Source of the DNA: Kalaharituber pfeilii
Lineage: Eukaryota > Ascomycota > Pezizomycetes > Pezizales > Pezizaceae
Length of the DNA: 64,000 nt
Assembly: GCA_015179045.1 (NCBI GenBank)
Contig: WHUZ01000004.1
Coordinates: 1,612,001-1,676,000, forward strand
Direction of reading: 5' to 3'
The notes beneath the pieces were generated by a model. That model was not told the origin of the DNA. It made no database searches and saw only the letters and a list, made by a program, of their open reading frames with translations. Shown piece by piece: positions 53,000 to 63,900 of the stretch. The position numbers and the translations under genes are program-made. Within the stretch, counting starts at the first letter, position 1. The number at the start of each line of letters is the position of its first letter.

Positions 53000-54213
53000 A
53001 CGCATGCTACCGGGATATTGCGCATTTTCCGAATACCACAACAAAAGGTTACTATGAGTGCAAATGGCCCTCAAGTGGGCTCAAATTGAAGCCAGAGCAT
53101 GGGAGAGTATGTTAAATTATCCTTTATATATTTCCTAGGCTTATTTGTAGCACATAAGTGATGACTTATGATACATACAAAATCTTATGCTGGACATCTT
53201 TCAAGCTGCCATGTGTTAATGATTCTATCCTGGGACCTTATTGACCTCACTGTATACTCTGCTGTCTATTTCCATGAAGTATAGGATGTTTGGTGGTGCT
53301 CAGGCTATTCTGTAAAGAATTGCACTATCATATTTATGCATATATCTTTCCTTATGCATATACACGGCAATTCTGGGCTACTATACAGCATAAAAGTATT
53401 GTGTGGAGAATCTCTGAGGCTATAAAATAGAAACACATATATAATAAGGTACTTGCTGAACTGCTGGCAGCACCAGCTAATGAATTTAGATGTTATATAG
53501 CCACTTGAGTGGAGAGGTATGCAGGATGTAGTGATATTAGCATATTAATATGTATATACATTAGATATAGATGATAATAGGTAATGAGGTAAGTAATAGC
53601 AGTAACAGGCACCATAGTTGCAAATACCACAGAGCTACATAGAGAGCTGGTGAGTATTCTTGAAATGCTTTATGCATAAAATTCACGTAATAGTACCTAA
53701 TGGCTCAAATCCATCAGCTAGTACTGCAAGCAGTTCAGCAAGTACCTTATTATATATGTGTTTCTATTTTATAGCCTCAGAGATTCTCCACACAATACTT
53801 TTATGCTGTATAGTAGCCCAGAATTGCCGTGTATATGCATAAGGAAAGATATATGCATAAATATGATAGTGCAATTCTTTACAGAATAGCCTGAGCACCA
53901 CCAAACATCCTATACTTCATGGAAATAGACAGCAGAGTATACAGTGAGGTCAATAAGGTCCCAGGATAGAATCATTAACACATGGCAGCTTGAAAGATGT
54001 CCAGCATAAGATTTTGTATGTATCAAATAAGTCATCACTTATGTGCTACAAATAAGCCTAGGAAATATATAAAGGATAATTTAACATACTCTCCCATGCT
54101 CTGGCTTCAATTTGAGCCCACTTGAGGGCCATTTGCACTCATAGTAACTTTTTGTTGTGGTATCCGGAAGTGCGCAATATCCCGGTAGTGCGCAATATCC
54201 CGGTAGCGTGCAT
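53000..54213. mobile_element. TA-flanked foldback element with arms of about 470 bp
   Basis: 1,214 bp. The ends ACGCATGCTACCGGG and ATGCACGCTACCGGG are inverted, flanked by TA (52998-99, 54214-15). Arms of about 470 bp are nearly exact reverse complements around a spacer of about 270 bp. Removing it with one TA restores the LINE reading frame across VLWVKAH exactly. It has no coding capacity of note. Confidence 0.92.
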
Positions 54214-54746
54214 TATGGGTGAAGGCTCACAAGGGCATCGCCGGCAACGAGGCTGCGGACGAGGCGGCAAGAGTGGGCACTGCATTACAGTGCAAACCGG
54301 AGATAGCGACAGAAGCCGGAATGAGACAAAGAGGGAGGAGAGAGAGAGCGGGGGAGAGGAATCGACTGGAGCTGGCATATAGACCGCTAGAAAGGCTCGG
54401 ACATATGACAGGACGATTGGCGGGCCTACTGGGGGACAAGGGGCTGCGGGCGTGAAGGTGGCATATAGGGGAAGGGGACGGTCCGGAGTGTAGGTGGTGC
54501 GGGGAAGGGGAGGAGACGAGGAGACATCTGCTAGGCCAGTGCAGAGTGTGGAGACGGAGGTGGCCGGGGGGAGAGGAGCACGTAAGGAGACCGCCGCGGG
54601 GGGAAGGGGAAGAGGGGGAGGACCCGTTGATGAGGCTGATGGGGATGTTAGGGGAGTGAAGAGTTTTTGTTATGATGACCATTTGTTTTCGCATATGATT
54701 TTGCCTTATCCTGTCTTATCTTTATATAAATCTAACACATCGCCAT

Positions 54747-55143
54747 TCCACGGAGAGAAACCAGGCAGGCTTAAATTACCGCCCCTTGCAAATCGCCGAC
54801 CGGAGGAAGTATCTCTCGACGCTGGCGGGGATCCTGGGAAACAAAGGACTGAAAGAATGGAGATACCACATAGGGAAGGCCGAATCACCGGAATGCCGAT
54901 GGTGCGGGGAGGCCTCGGAAAACTGGGAACATGTACGGAAAGACTGCAAGGCGTGGGCTAGGAAATGCGGGGAGGCGGAAGGTATAAGACAGATTGATAA
55001 GGGAGTAAACATACGGGAGATCTTGGAATGGGCACGGGGAGAATAGATGAGAGTGACGCATATATTTCACTTATTTTATGTATTTAAATATCGCCATAGC
55101 CCATAGGGCGGCATGCGATTAATGAAAAAAAAAAAAAAAAAAA
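54747..55143 (+). pseudogene. 5'-truncated LINE family A inserted in another LINE's tail
   Basis: Encodes the C-terminus (LSTLAGILGNKGLKEWRYHIG, CRWCGEASENWEHVRKDC, EILEWARGE), then 3' UTR, hairpin 55090-55119 and poly(A). The target copies AACACATCGCCAT (54734-54746, 55144-55156) are the start of the host LINE's own tail hairpin. Confidence 0.93.
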
Positions 55144-55183
55144 AACACATCGCCATAGCCCATAGGGCGGCCAGCGATTAATG

Positions 55184-55224
<41 letters not shown>

Positions 55225-55319
55225 GCCTGCCTCGTGGTTAATACCTTGCACAGTAGTTAACTACTGCAGCGACTGGTGCGCGTGCTACCCAATATCTGAT
55301 GCGGACGGTCAACTTTCTT

Positions 55320-55840
55320 AATAATTTCAATACGCCTGTATGCTACATATCTCATGCATGCACTTAATGTGCTTGCTTAACACTTTCAATACGCCTGTAT
55401 ACTATATATCTTATGTGTGCACTCAATGTGCTTGCTTAATACTTTCAATACACCTGTATGCTATATATCTCATGCGCGCGCTCAATGTGCTTGCTTAACA
55501 CTTTCAATATGCCTATATACTATATATCTCATGTGCGCGCTCAATGTGCTTGCTTAACATTTCAATACACCTGTATGCTATATATCTCATGCGCGCGCTC
55601 AATGTGCTTGCGCTCAATGTGCTTGATATGCTCAATAGATCCAATATCTAATGCACGTGGTCAACTTGCTTAACACTTTCAATACCCCTATATGCTATAT
55701 ATCTCATGCGCACGCTCAAAGTGCTTGCGCTCAATGTGCTCCCACTCAATGTGTTTGTGCTCAATATGCTCGCGCTTAATGTGCTCGATATGCTCAATTG
55801 CCCAAATATGCCCACATTGTGTATATCTCTTGTGCGCGCT
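55320..55840 (+). repeat. About 60-bp minisatellite with CTCAATGTGCTTG core
   Basis: At least five units of about 60 bp (TTTCAATACGCCTGTATGCT, ATATATCTCATGCGCGCGCT, CAATGTGCTTGCTTAA), then a derived zone of short CTCAATGTGCTYG repeats. Confidence 0.9.
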
Positions 55841-55927
55841 CAATGTGCGCAATTATCTCAACCTGGCAACTGTGTAGTATGTATGAGGTGCTATCTTAGG
55901 ACATTGCTGAATTAAGACGTTTCTGCA

Positions 55928-55985
55928 AATCTTGCCATAGCCCAGAGGGCGGCACAAGTAATGATACAAAAAAAACAAAAAAATG
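55928..55985 (+). mobile_element. A tail with shortened, compensated stem
   Basis: The hairpin 55932-55959 has outer stem CTTG/CAAG, then a short A-rich tail. A target copy was not identified. Confidence 0.6.
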
Positions 55986-56219
55986 ATGTTGCTCCAGTTG
56001 TTAGACTCCTCAGTCGCTTGAGCCACTCTAGCTGTCGGTTACGTTACACCGGTTAGTACAATGGGATGATGCAACCAGACTGAGCATGATGAACTGTTGA
56101 TCAGTACACTTCCAGGTTGCCAGTTAACACTGCCGGAATTACCCACACTGCCGGAACTACCTCTCATGGTCTAAGATCTGAGCTGAGACCTCAGTGGCAA
56201 GAAATTGCACAATGTACCT
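55986..56219. other. Unassigned
   Basis: No feature seen between the A tail and the next minisatellite. Confidence 0.3.
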
Positions 56220-57265
56220 ACACGCTGAAAATAACAGAATGTTCTTTGATGCCAAAAATGCAACAAGTGCGGCAGAAGTAGATGGCCTGAGAAGTACTAC
56301 AGACTCCTATTAATAGACCCCTTTCCATGCCGCAGATGCAGCAGAGTGAGCTCAACTTTACAGCTATGACAGTACTGAATTCAACAGGTATGGAAGGCCT
56401 CCCTTGATGGTGTGAGAGGTGGCAGAATGAGCTGAACTTAATAGGTATGACAGGTCCTATATGACGGTGTGACATGACAGAATGAGCCGAATTTGACCTA
56501 TGTCAGATCCTATACCACAGTGCGAGACACGGCAGAATGAGCTGAATTTGACAGTTGTGAGAGGCCCTATACTACGGTGCGAGATATGGCAGAATGAGCT
56601 GAATTTGACAGGTATGAGAGGCCCTATATGACAGTGCGAGATATAGCAGAATGAGCTCAATTTAACACGTTGTCAGGTCCTACACGATGGCACGAGATGT
56701 GGCAATATGAGCTGAATAACAGGTACCGCAAGGCTCCCTCAACGGCATGCGATAAGGCAACACGAGCTCAATTTAATAGGTATGGCACATCTCTCTTAAC
56801 AGCATAAGAGGCAGCAGAATGCGTTCAATATAATAGGTATGCTAGGTCTCTCTCGACGGCAAGCAATGAGGCAACATCAGCTGAATTTGACAGGTATGAC
56901 AGGTCCCTCTTGAGATGTGCTAGAATAAGTTCAATGTAACAGGTTATTCAGGAGGGAATCAGGGCTATTTCCACTGTGCGAGATATAGTAGAATGAGTCA
57001 AATATGAGAGGTACAGCAGGTGCTACATGACGGCACGAGATGTGGTACAATAGGCTCAATTTACAGGTATTATAGGTCTACTTCCACTGCGTGAGTGTTG
57101 CAGAATGAGCTCAATTTAACAGGTTATCCAGGTCTATTTCCACGATGCGAGCTGTGGCAGAATGAGCTCAATTTACATGTATTGCAGGCCCATTTCTACC
57201 GTGGGGGATGTGGTAGAATTCAGTGCAATTTGACAAGTTCGCCACAGCATGCGATGAGAGAATAT
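56220..57265 (+). repeat. Degenerate minisatellite of about 60-70 bp, GCAGAATGAGCTCAATTTRACAGGT
   Basis: About 16 diverged units with GGCAGAATGAGCTSAATTT, ACAGGTATGRCAGGYCC and CACGGTGCGAGATGT-like blocks. The same unit occurs in inverted orientation at 59200-59660. Confidence 0.85.
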
Positions 57266-57278
57266 AAGCTCACTGCAA

Positions 57279-58454
57279 TTTTTTTTTTTTTTTTTTATTT
57301 ATTTCATTACTCGCATGCAGCCCTAAGGGCTATGGCGAGGTATAAATAAACTAGTTAATTACAGGTATAACGAATAAAATAAATGCTAATAATCACTCCT
57401 GCCCTGCCCATTCCAGTATCTCCCCGATGTTCGTATCCTTGTCTGGTTGTCTTAATCCTCCCGCTCCGTCTTTCATCTTTCCCTTCCATGTCTGACATTC
57501 GTTGGTTATGTGGGCTAGGTTCTCGGGTGCTCTTCCACACCATCGGCATTCCGGGGAGTCCGTCTTTCCTATGGTGTGCCTCCATTCTTTGAGTCCCTTG
57601 TTCCCTAGGATACCGGCCAGGGTTGCGATTCTCCTGCGGTTGTCTATTCTTTGAAGGGGTCGGTAGGACATACGGAGGCGGTCCCTTTCGTCGGCTCGGA
57701 GGTTTTTGGCTTCCTGTCTGATGCCTGCTTCTGTAGCAATGTCCTCTTCGCACTGTAGTGCCGTGCCTATCTTAGCCGCCGTGTCCGCCTTGGTGTTGCC
57801 TTCTACCCCTTTGTGTGCTTTGATCCACATTATTGCGATGTCTTGGTCCCCCCTTGCGACTCGTCTCTCCCATCGTTCTCGTACTTCTCGGACGAGCCTT
57901 CTGCGTTCGGGTCGCCGTTGGCTATCTTTCGGATCCTGGCGATTGCAGTGCGGGAGTCGGAGACGACCATTATTTCTCCCTCTTGTTCGAGAGCCTGGCC
58001 AATTGCGATCAGCTCTCCGTCGTTCACGGTGCATCTTCGTCCCAGGTAGATGGACTCGTCCCTGCCCTGGCAGTATATTCCCGCTCCCGTTGAGTTGTCC
58101 ACCCGGCTCCCGTCGGTGTATGCGCTCTTCCATCCTTCGTCCTCCTCCTTCGCGATGGCTTCTTCCCATTCCTCCTTGCTTGTGTCGCTTGGTCTGAAGG
58201 GGAAAAGGTGTATCGGAAGAGGGTCTCGGTGTGACAGATCGCCCCTCAGGTACGTGGTGTCCGGTAACGGGTCTTGTATTGGTTCGTTGTTGAACCTCAG
58301 TGTTCGTGCCTCCACTCGTTCTTTCTCCCCGTGCGTGAAGGTCTCTACCGATTCTAGGTTGGCTATTCCTTCCACGGTGTCTCTTCTGGTTCCCCAGGGG
58401 GCTCCGGTGATGTCCCTGGCAACCGTGTACTGCCATTTCTCGAGTAGTCTTAGC
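57279..58454 (-). pseudogene. 5'-truncated LINE family A with one frameshift
   Basis: 1,176 bp between identical AAGCTCACTGCAA copies (57266-57278, 58455-58467). The minus strand encodes the post-RT region (ARDITGAPWGTRRDTVEGI), RNase H (AYTDGSRVDNSTGAGIY, IMVVSDSRTAI), then after a frameshift near 57895 WIKAHKGVEGNTKADTAA, CRWCGRAPENLAHITNEC and EILEWAGQE. The hairpin is 57310-57339. Confidence 0.93.
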
Positions 58455-58467
58455 AAGCTCACTGCAA

Positions 58468-59199
58468 GGTGATGAGAACGTGTGGGAGCAGTAGCATAAC
58501 AGATGATGGCATGGAATCATGGAATAATAAAAGGGCACCTGTATATAGTCCGGGATAGTTAGTTATTAATGAATAAACAATTGGTTGTCATAGATGATAT
58601 TATAGTATGGTAGAACAAATTTGTGCAATAAGCGCTGTAGGCGCGAGTAGCCGACTACTAATTGAGGTCATATTTGGGGACACTGGGTGTATTAGTCTAT
58701 ACTTGATTATATGAGTCTGTAGTTGATAACGTAGTAAATATTAGGCTACAGTTGAGAATGTAAGTGAAAATGAGCTAAAGTCTGGAAGCGATAGTAAACT
58801 TTCAGCAAAAATGATTTTTCCGCCGGGCGCAACCACCCTGCCCTGGGCGCGCCGATTCACCCTGAGCACCCATTGCACCCGGCGGATTGAGAAACTTGTA
58901 TAGCGTGCTCAACGTATAATGAAACCACTTATCGTACCCTATTGTACCCCATGGAACCAAAATCACTTACTCCACCCAGGATGCAATTGATGATACCGCT
59001 TAGAACCCGGATGCGCCTACTCTCATGGACGGCATTGGGACCTATACACAAGTAATGACATTCATGCTGTAGATGCCATGTCATATGAACGACTGATTAT
59101 TTATTTCTAGCTATTGTGCTCTATATACTGGTGCAATTTCATTATTCCACCATGCCATGCCATCGTCTATCGCCCTACCGCTCTAGCTCTTTCATATAA
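58468..59199. other. Unassigned between inverted minisatellite arrays
   Basis: No coding or repeat structure was seen except a short CCGGGCGCAACCACCC / CGGCGG-rich stretch near 58820-58885. Confidence 0.35.
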
Positions 59200-59660
59200 A
59201 TGTAGCCCATGTCGCTACATCTCGCACCTCCAAGGAGACCTACCATACTTGTCAAATTCAGCTCATGTTTCCATATCTCGCGCCGTCAAGAGGGGCCTAC
59301 CATACCTGTTAAAAGACCTTGTTCTGCAGCATATCGCGCCCTCGAGAGGGGCCTGCCCTACCTGTGAAGTTAAACTCATGTTCCCATATCTCCCGCCGTT
59401 GAGAGGGACCTGCCATGCCTGTCAATTGAGCTGCCAATAGAACCCATTCTGTAGGATATCGCGCTGTCGAGAGGGGCCTGCCATACCTGTTAATAGAGCT
59501 CATTCTGCAGCATATGGCGCGCTGTTGAGAGGAGCTGCCATACCTGTTAATAGTGCTCATTCTGCACCATATTGCGCGCTGTCGAGAGGGGCTGCCATAC
59601 CTGTTAACAGAGCTCACTCTGCAGCATCTCGCGTGCCGTCGAGAGGGGCTGCCATATTTC
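59200..59660 (-). repeat. Inverted array of the 56220-57265 minisatellite
   Basis: Units such as GAGCTCATTCTGCAGCATAT and GCGCCGTCGAGAGGGGCCTG are reverse complements of the earlier array; about seven units of about 65 bp. Confidence 0.85.
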
Positions 59661-59684
59661 GTGCCGTCAATTATCAATGAATCC

Positions 59685-59945
59685 AACAGGCCAGGCCAGG
59701 CCAGGCCAACCGGAGGCCTGGGCTGGCCTGGGCCGTGAAATTCTGGGCCTGGCCTGGCCTGAACAATCAGGCCAATCAGGCCGGTCCAGGCCGGTCCAGG
59801 CCAACCAGGCCGGTCCAGACCAACCAGGCCGGTCCAGGCCAACCAGGCCGGTCCAGGCCAATCAGGCCGGTCCAGGCCAATCAGGCCGGTCCAGACCAAC
59901 CAGGCCGGTCCAGGCCATTCAGGCCAGTCCAGGCCGACCAGGCCA
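59685..59945. repeat. GGCC-rich 19-20-bp minisatellite
   Basis: Tandem AGGCCGGTCCAGGCCAAYC units, about 12, preceded by shorter CAGGC/CTGGC pieces in both orientations. Each unit carries a GGCC site. Confidence 0.92.
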
Positions 59946-60279
59946 TTTACGTAAATTCAAGCGATTTTGGAATTTAACCCAGGTGAATTAGATTTTAATA
60001 GTCCTGGATATTTCCACTATCAGTAATTGACAGTTGCGCATCAGGTATCATTATCGAAGAATTGAGTCCAGTCTGTTGTATTATCTGGAAGGTCCATCAT
60101 GTCTAAAATATTTCTTAGTATATATACTTGAATACAAAGTGTGATACATACTTGACAAAAGTCGTATACCGCTGCTGTTTAAAATTCTAGACATATGGGA
60201 GATTCTACTCATTTAAATACTCAAACAATCTGGTAAATGCTGGCATCAATTCACCTGGATAGCTGTGCAGTGATTCGTT
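59946..60279. other. Unassigned spacer between GGCC arrays
   Basis: A+T-richer unique sequence without recognisable genes. Confidence 0.35.
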
Positions 60280-60458
60280 TAATTGGGCTGAACCGGCCTG
60301 AATGGCCTGAACCGGCCTGATTGGCCTGGACTGGCCTGGTTGGCCTGATTCATGTGGATCAGGCTGGTCCAGGCGGTTTCAGTCCAATGCAGATCACGGC
60401 CTGTTGGATTCATTAGCCCAGGCCAACCAAGCGGGTCCAGGCCAATCAGGCCAGCCCA
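60280..60458. repeat. Second GGCC minisatellite block, mixed orientation
   Basis: Same unit as 59685-59945, first inverted then direct. It continues at 60874-60905 beyond a LINE insertion. Confidence 0.85.
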
Positions 60459-60873
60459 TAGGCAAAGACGACTCACCGGAGTGCAGATAGTGTGGGAAGG
60501 CGTACGAGAATTTTGTGCACATCATTTTTTTTTTTTTTTTTTTTTTTTTTATATCAATACTCGCAGTTCGCCCAGAGGGCTATGGCAAGGGTTGCGCACA
60601 TCAAGAACGAGTGCGAGGTGTGGAAGAAAAGTTACTTCCTACGGGGGAGGAGAAGTTGAGACGCCCGGCGAAAGCGGAGAAGGAGGGGGGGCTAGGCTGG
60701 TAGAGATTCTAGAGTGGGCGGCGGGGTGAAACTTACTATTCAGTATTTCCAATTATTTCCGAGAAACATCTTTTCTCTATGTTACCTCATTTGACATTAC
60801 TTCATTCCATGTACTTAGACTCGCCATAACCCCGGGCGGCACGCGAGTAATGAAATAAAAAAAAAAAAAAAAA
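60459..60873 (+). pseudogene. LINE family A 3' fragment in the GGCC minisatellite
   Basis: Coding remnants of the CRxCGKAYENFVHI knuckle and an ending LVEILEWAAG, a hairpin 60820-60847 and poly(A). It lies between AATCAGGCCAGCCCA (60444-60458) and AATCAGGCCGGCCCA (60874-60888). It contains an A tail-only insertion at 60525-60593. Confidence 0.85.
60525..60593 (-). mobile_element. Tail-only insertion, module A
   Basis: Poly(T) and a decayed hairpin (about 60563-60589) between GTGCACATCA (60515-60524) and GCGCACATCA (60594-60603). Confidence 0.88.
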
Positions 60874-60914
60874 AATCAGGCCGGCCCAGGCCATTCAGGC
60901 AGTTTGAAGCTAAT

Positions 60915-63900
60915 TAAACGATGGAGGGAGGAGGAGTTTGAGGCGTGGTTAGAGAAGGTGTTGGAGGTGGAAGGGAAGTGTATACTCCTAGGAGACTGGA
61001 ATGCACACAGCCCGATGTGGAGCCTCGAGGGGACCGGAGAGAGTGGGAGGGGAGAAGATTAAGGGAAAGGATGGAGGGAGCGGGTTTCAGCCTCAAAGGG
61101 GAACGAGCGGGGACATGGAGAAGGGAAGTCGAAGGGAGGCTAAGGGAGTCCAGGATAGATCTGGTGTGGACGAGGGGCTTGGAGGGGTAGAGGTGGAGCT
61201 GTGGGAGGTAGGCTCGGACCACTCGGCGCTAGTGGTGGATTTCGAGAAGGAGGGAGGGGAGAGGGGGCCGAGGAGAGGGTGCGGGTGGACTGGGAGAAGG
61301 TGGAGAAGGAAGTGAAAGGTTGGGAGGGGGAGTGGGGAGAGGAGGAGAAGAGGGAGTGGCTGGAGAGAGTAGGGGACGGAAGTGCATATGAGAAGCTGAA
61401 GAGGTGGAAGGGGACGGTGGAGAGAAGGGTGAGGGTAGGGGGAAGAAGCAAGAGGTGGTGGACGGAGGAGATTGAGGAGATGAGAAAGGAGGTCAATAGA
61501 ATGGCACGGGGAGGAGTAGGGGCCAGGGCAAGAGTGACGGACGGGGAAAGGGTAAGGGGGTGGAAGGCAGCAGTGAAAAGGATGAAGTGGAAGATCCGGG
61601 AGGAGAAGAAGAAGTGCTGGAGGGAGTTCGTGGAAGAGGAAGGGTATAGCGACCCGTGGAGGGTGGTGAGGGTGGCGAAGGACCCTTTCGGAGGAAAGGA
61701 GAAGATGGGAAGGTTGAAAGATGAGGAGGGGAGGGAGTTGGAGGGGGATGGAGAGAAGGTGAGGACGCTGGTGGAGAGGAATTTTGCGTGGAGGGAAGAG
61801 GGGGAGGCAGAGGCGGGGGAGGAGGGGGAGGGGGAAGCGGAGGGGGAGGGGACGAGAGGGAGAGGGAGAGAGTGGAAGGAGAAGTGAGGGCTGCGTTGCA
61901 GGGCACCAAGAACAATTCGGCACCAGGACCTGACGGAATCGGATACCGATTGATCAAAGCTGCCCTGAAGACTCCCATCGGAGATGAGTTAGTAAGGGAG
62001 ATCGCCGACAACTGGATCCGGAACAGGACCCCGGCGGAGTGGAGGAGATGAGGGTCGTCATGATACCGAAGCCAGGCAAGGACATCAAGACGGCGAAAGC
62101 GTGGAGGCCAATCAACCTGATCAATTGTATCGGGAAGATCGGGGAGAAAGTCATGGCCAACAGGCTGCAGAAAGAAGACCGACTCTTCCACAGGCTCCAG
62201 CTGGGAGCACGCAAGGGGAGGAATGCGATCCAGGCGATGGCGAGGGCGGTAACAAAGGTGCAGAGGTGCCTGCACAGGGGGGGGAGAGCAGCGTGGGTGA
62301 CGGCGGATGTTAAAGGAGGCTTTAACATCGTGAGGAAGGAGGTGGTCCTGGAAGGATTGAGGAGAGGGGGAGCGAGGGGGTGAGAAAGAAGCGGAGGTGG
62401 CTGGAGGAGTTTATGGGAGGCAGGGAGTTCGGAGTGTGGTGGGACGGCGAGGAGAAAGGGAGGGGCAGGTCGAACGTGGGGGTTCCGCAAGGGTCACCAC
62501 TGTCACCGGTCATCTTCCTCATCTTCATGGCACCCACCATTGAGAAGATGGAGAGAAGGCTGAGAGGGGTGGCGATGGGGGCGGAGGTAGAAGTGCCATC
62601 GTACGTCGACGACCTGGCAGCAACGATCCTGGACTGGCACGGGTACTGGGATATGGGCGGCTCAGGGAGAAAGTGAAGGTGGCAATGGCGGAGGTGGCGG
62701 AAGAAGATCAGATCCCGCTGGAGGAGTCGAAGTGGGAGATGATAACTTTCGGAGTGGGGAAAAGGTGGAAGAAGGAGGGGGAGATGCTGAAGTGGCTGGG
62801 AGTCATTTTCGACGAGAAGCTGACCTTCAGTGCGCATTGGCGAAATAGGCTGAGTAGGGCGAGGAGGCTGGCGGGGCACTCTCAGGACTGGGAAACCGGG
62901 ACTGGGGATGTCACCACGGAGCTGGCGGCAGGCGTACACAGGGATGGTGAGGGCGGTGGCGATGTGGGGGAGTGAGATCGGGTGGAGGGGCCAGAAGGAG
63001 TGGAAGAAGGAGATGGAGCGATTACAGCTGCAAGTTTTGAAGAGAGCACTGGAGGGGGAGAGGTGCCGGGGTGGAAGGGGTGAATGCGGTTTGCGGAGTG
63101 GAAGACGTGGAGACGGTCCTGGATGGCGCGCAAGCGAGAGCGATCGTCCGGGAGGTGGAGGCGCCGTCAGAGCTGGCGGAGCTTTGCACGGGCGACTTCG
63201 GAGGGAGTGAGGAGAGAGAGGAGGAGGCGAGAAACTGGAGAGACTGGGGGTGCAGTGGGCGGTGGTCGAGAATGATGGGTATGAAGCAGTGCTGGACCGC
63301 TGGCAAGGTCAGTGGGCGAGGTTCTCGGAGGAGGGGGAGGAGATCTCGTGGGGAGGGGGGTGTGAGAAGGTGGAGGTGGAAGTGGTGGAGAGGCGGAAAG
63401 GAGAAGTGGAGACGAGGGGGAGTGGGAAGCTGCGATCGGGGAAGCCGGAAGAAAAAGGGCAGTCCTTTTCTCCGACGGCAGCAAGATCGAGGACAGCAAG
63501 GTGGGAGCAGGAGTGTGGGGGAGGTCGGCAGCGGTGGCGGAGGTGGTGGGGAGAACGGCGACGGTGTTCGATGGGGAGGTGAGGGGAGTGAGAAGGGCGC
63601 TGGAGAGTGTGGAGGAGGAGGTCCCTGTACTGATCTGTTTAGACTCTGAGGCTGCCGTCATGGCGATCCAGAAGGCAGGCAGGGAGGGAAAGGGGAAAAC
63701 CGAGGATGTGAGGAGAGTGGTGGATGCCGTGGCGAGGAGGAAGAAGAAGGGAGGAGATGCGAAACTGATGTGGGTCAAGGCTCATATCGGAATTGCAGGG
63801 AATGAGAAGGCTGATGAGTGGGCAAAGAAGGGGACGGTGGTGGAAGGGAAAGAGGTGGCCACCGGGAGCGGGGTGCGCCAGAGGATTAAGGCGTGGAGGA

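Larger units (their letters stand above)
52562..55222 (+). mobile_element. LINE family A copy with two nested insertions
   Basis: It is bounded by TAGCCTGCCT copies (52552-52561, 55223-55232). Coding for RNase H (VYTDGSMRRDIAGAG, then LLIITDSRHAIRR) is split at 52998 by a foldback element and resumes at 54216 (WVKAHKGIAGNEAADEAA). The 3' UTR and tail are split by a second LINE at 54747-55143. The tail hairpin is 55149-55178, then poly(A). Frame breaks remain downstream of 54300. Confidence 0.88.

Noticed and set aside
58050..58472. Plus-strand 140-codon ORF opposite the LINE at 57279-58454
   Set aside because: Antisense to clear RNase H coding, with no protein-like features.
59677..59991. 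Repetitive frames in the GGCC minisatellite as a repeat protein
   Set aside because: Both strands are open because of the 19-20-bp period. No start context or flanking coding was found.
7523..60847. Recurring 28-30-bp inverted units considered as a CRISPR array
   Set aside because: Copies are dispersed, lie in both orientations, are each followed by poly(A) and flanked by different target duplications. This is retroposition, not an array with spacers.
61093..62939. Minus-strand Pro/Ser-rich ORFs up to 276 codons opposite the LINE
   Set aside because: They are antisense shadows of a purine-rich LINE coding strand.
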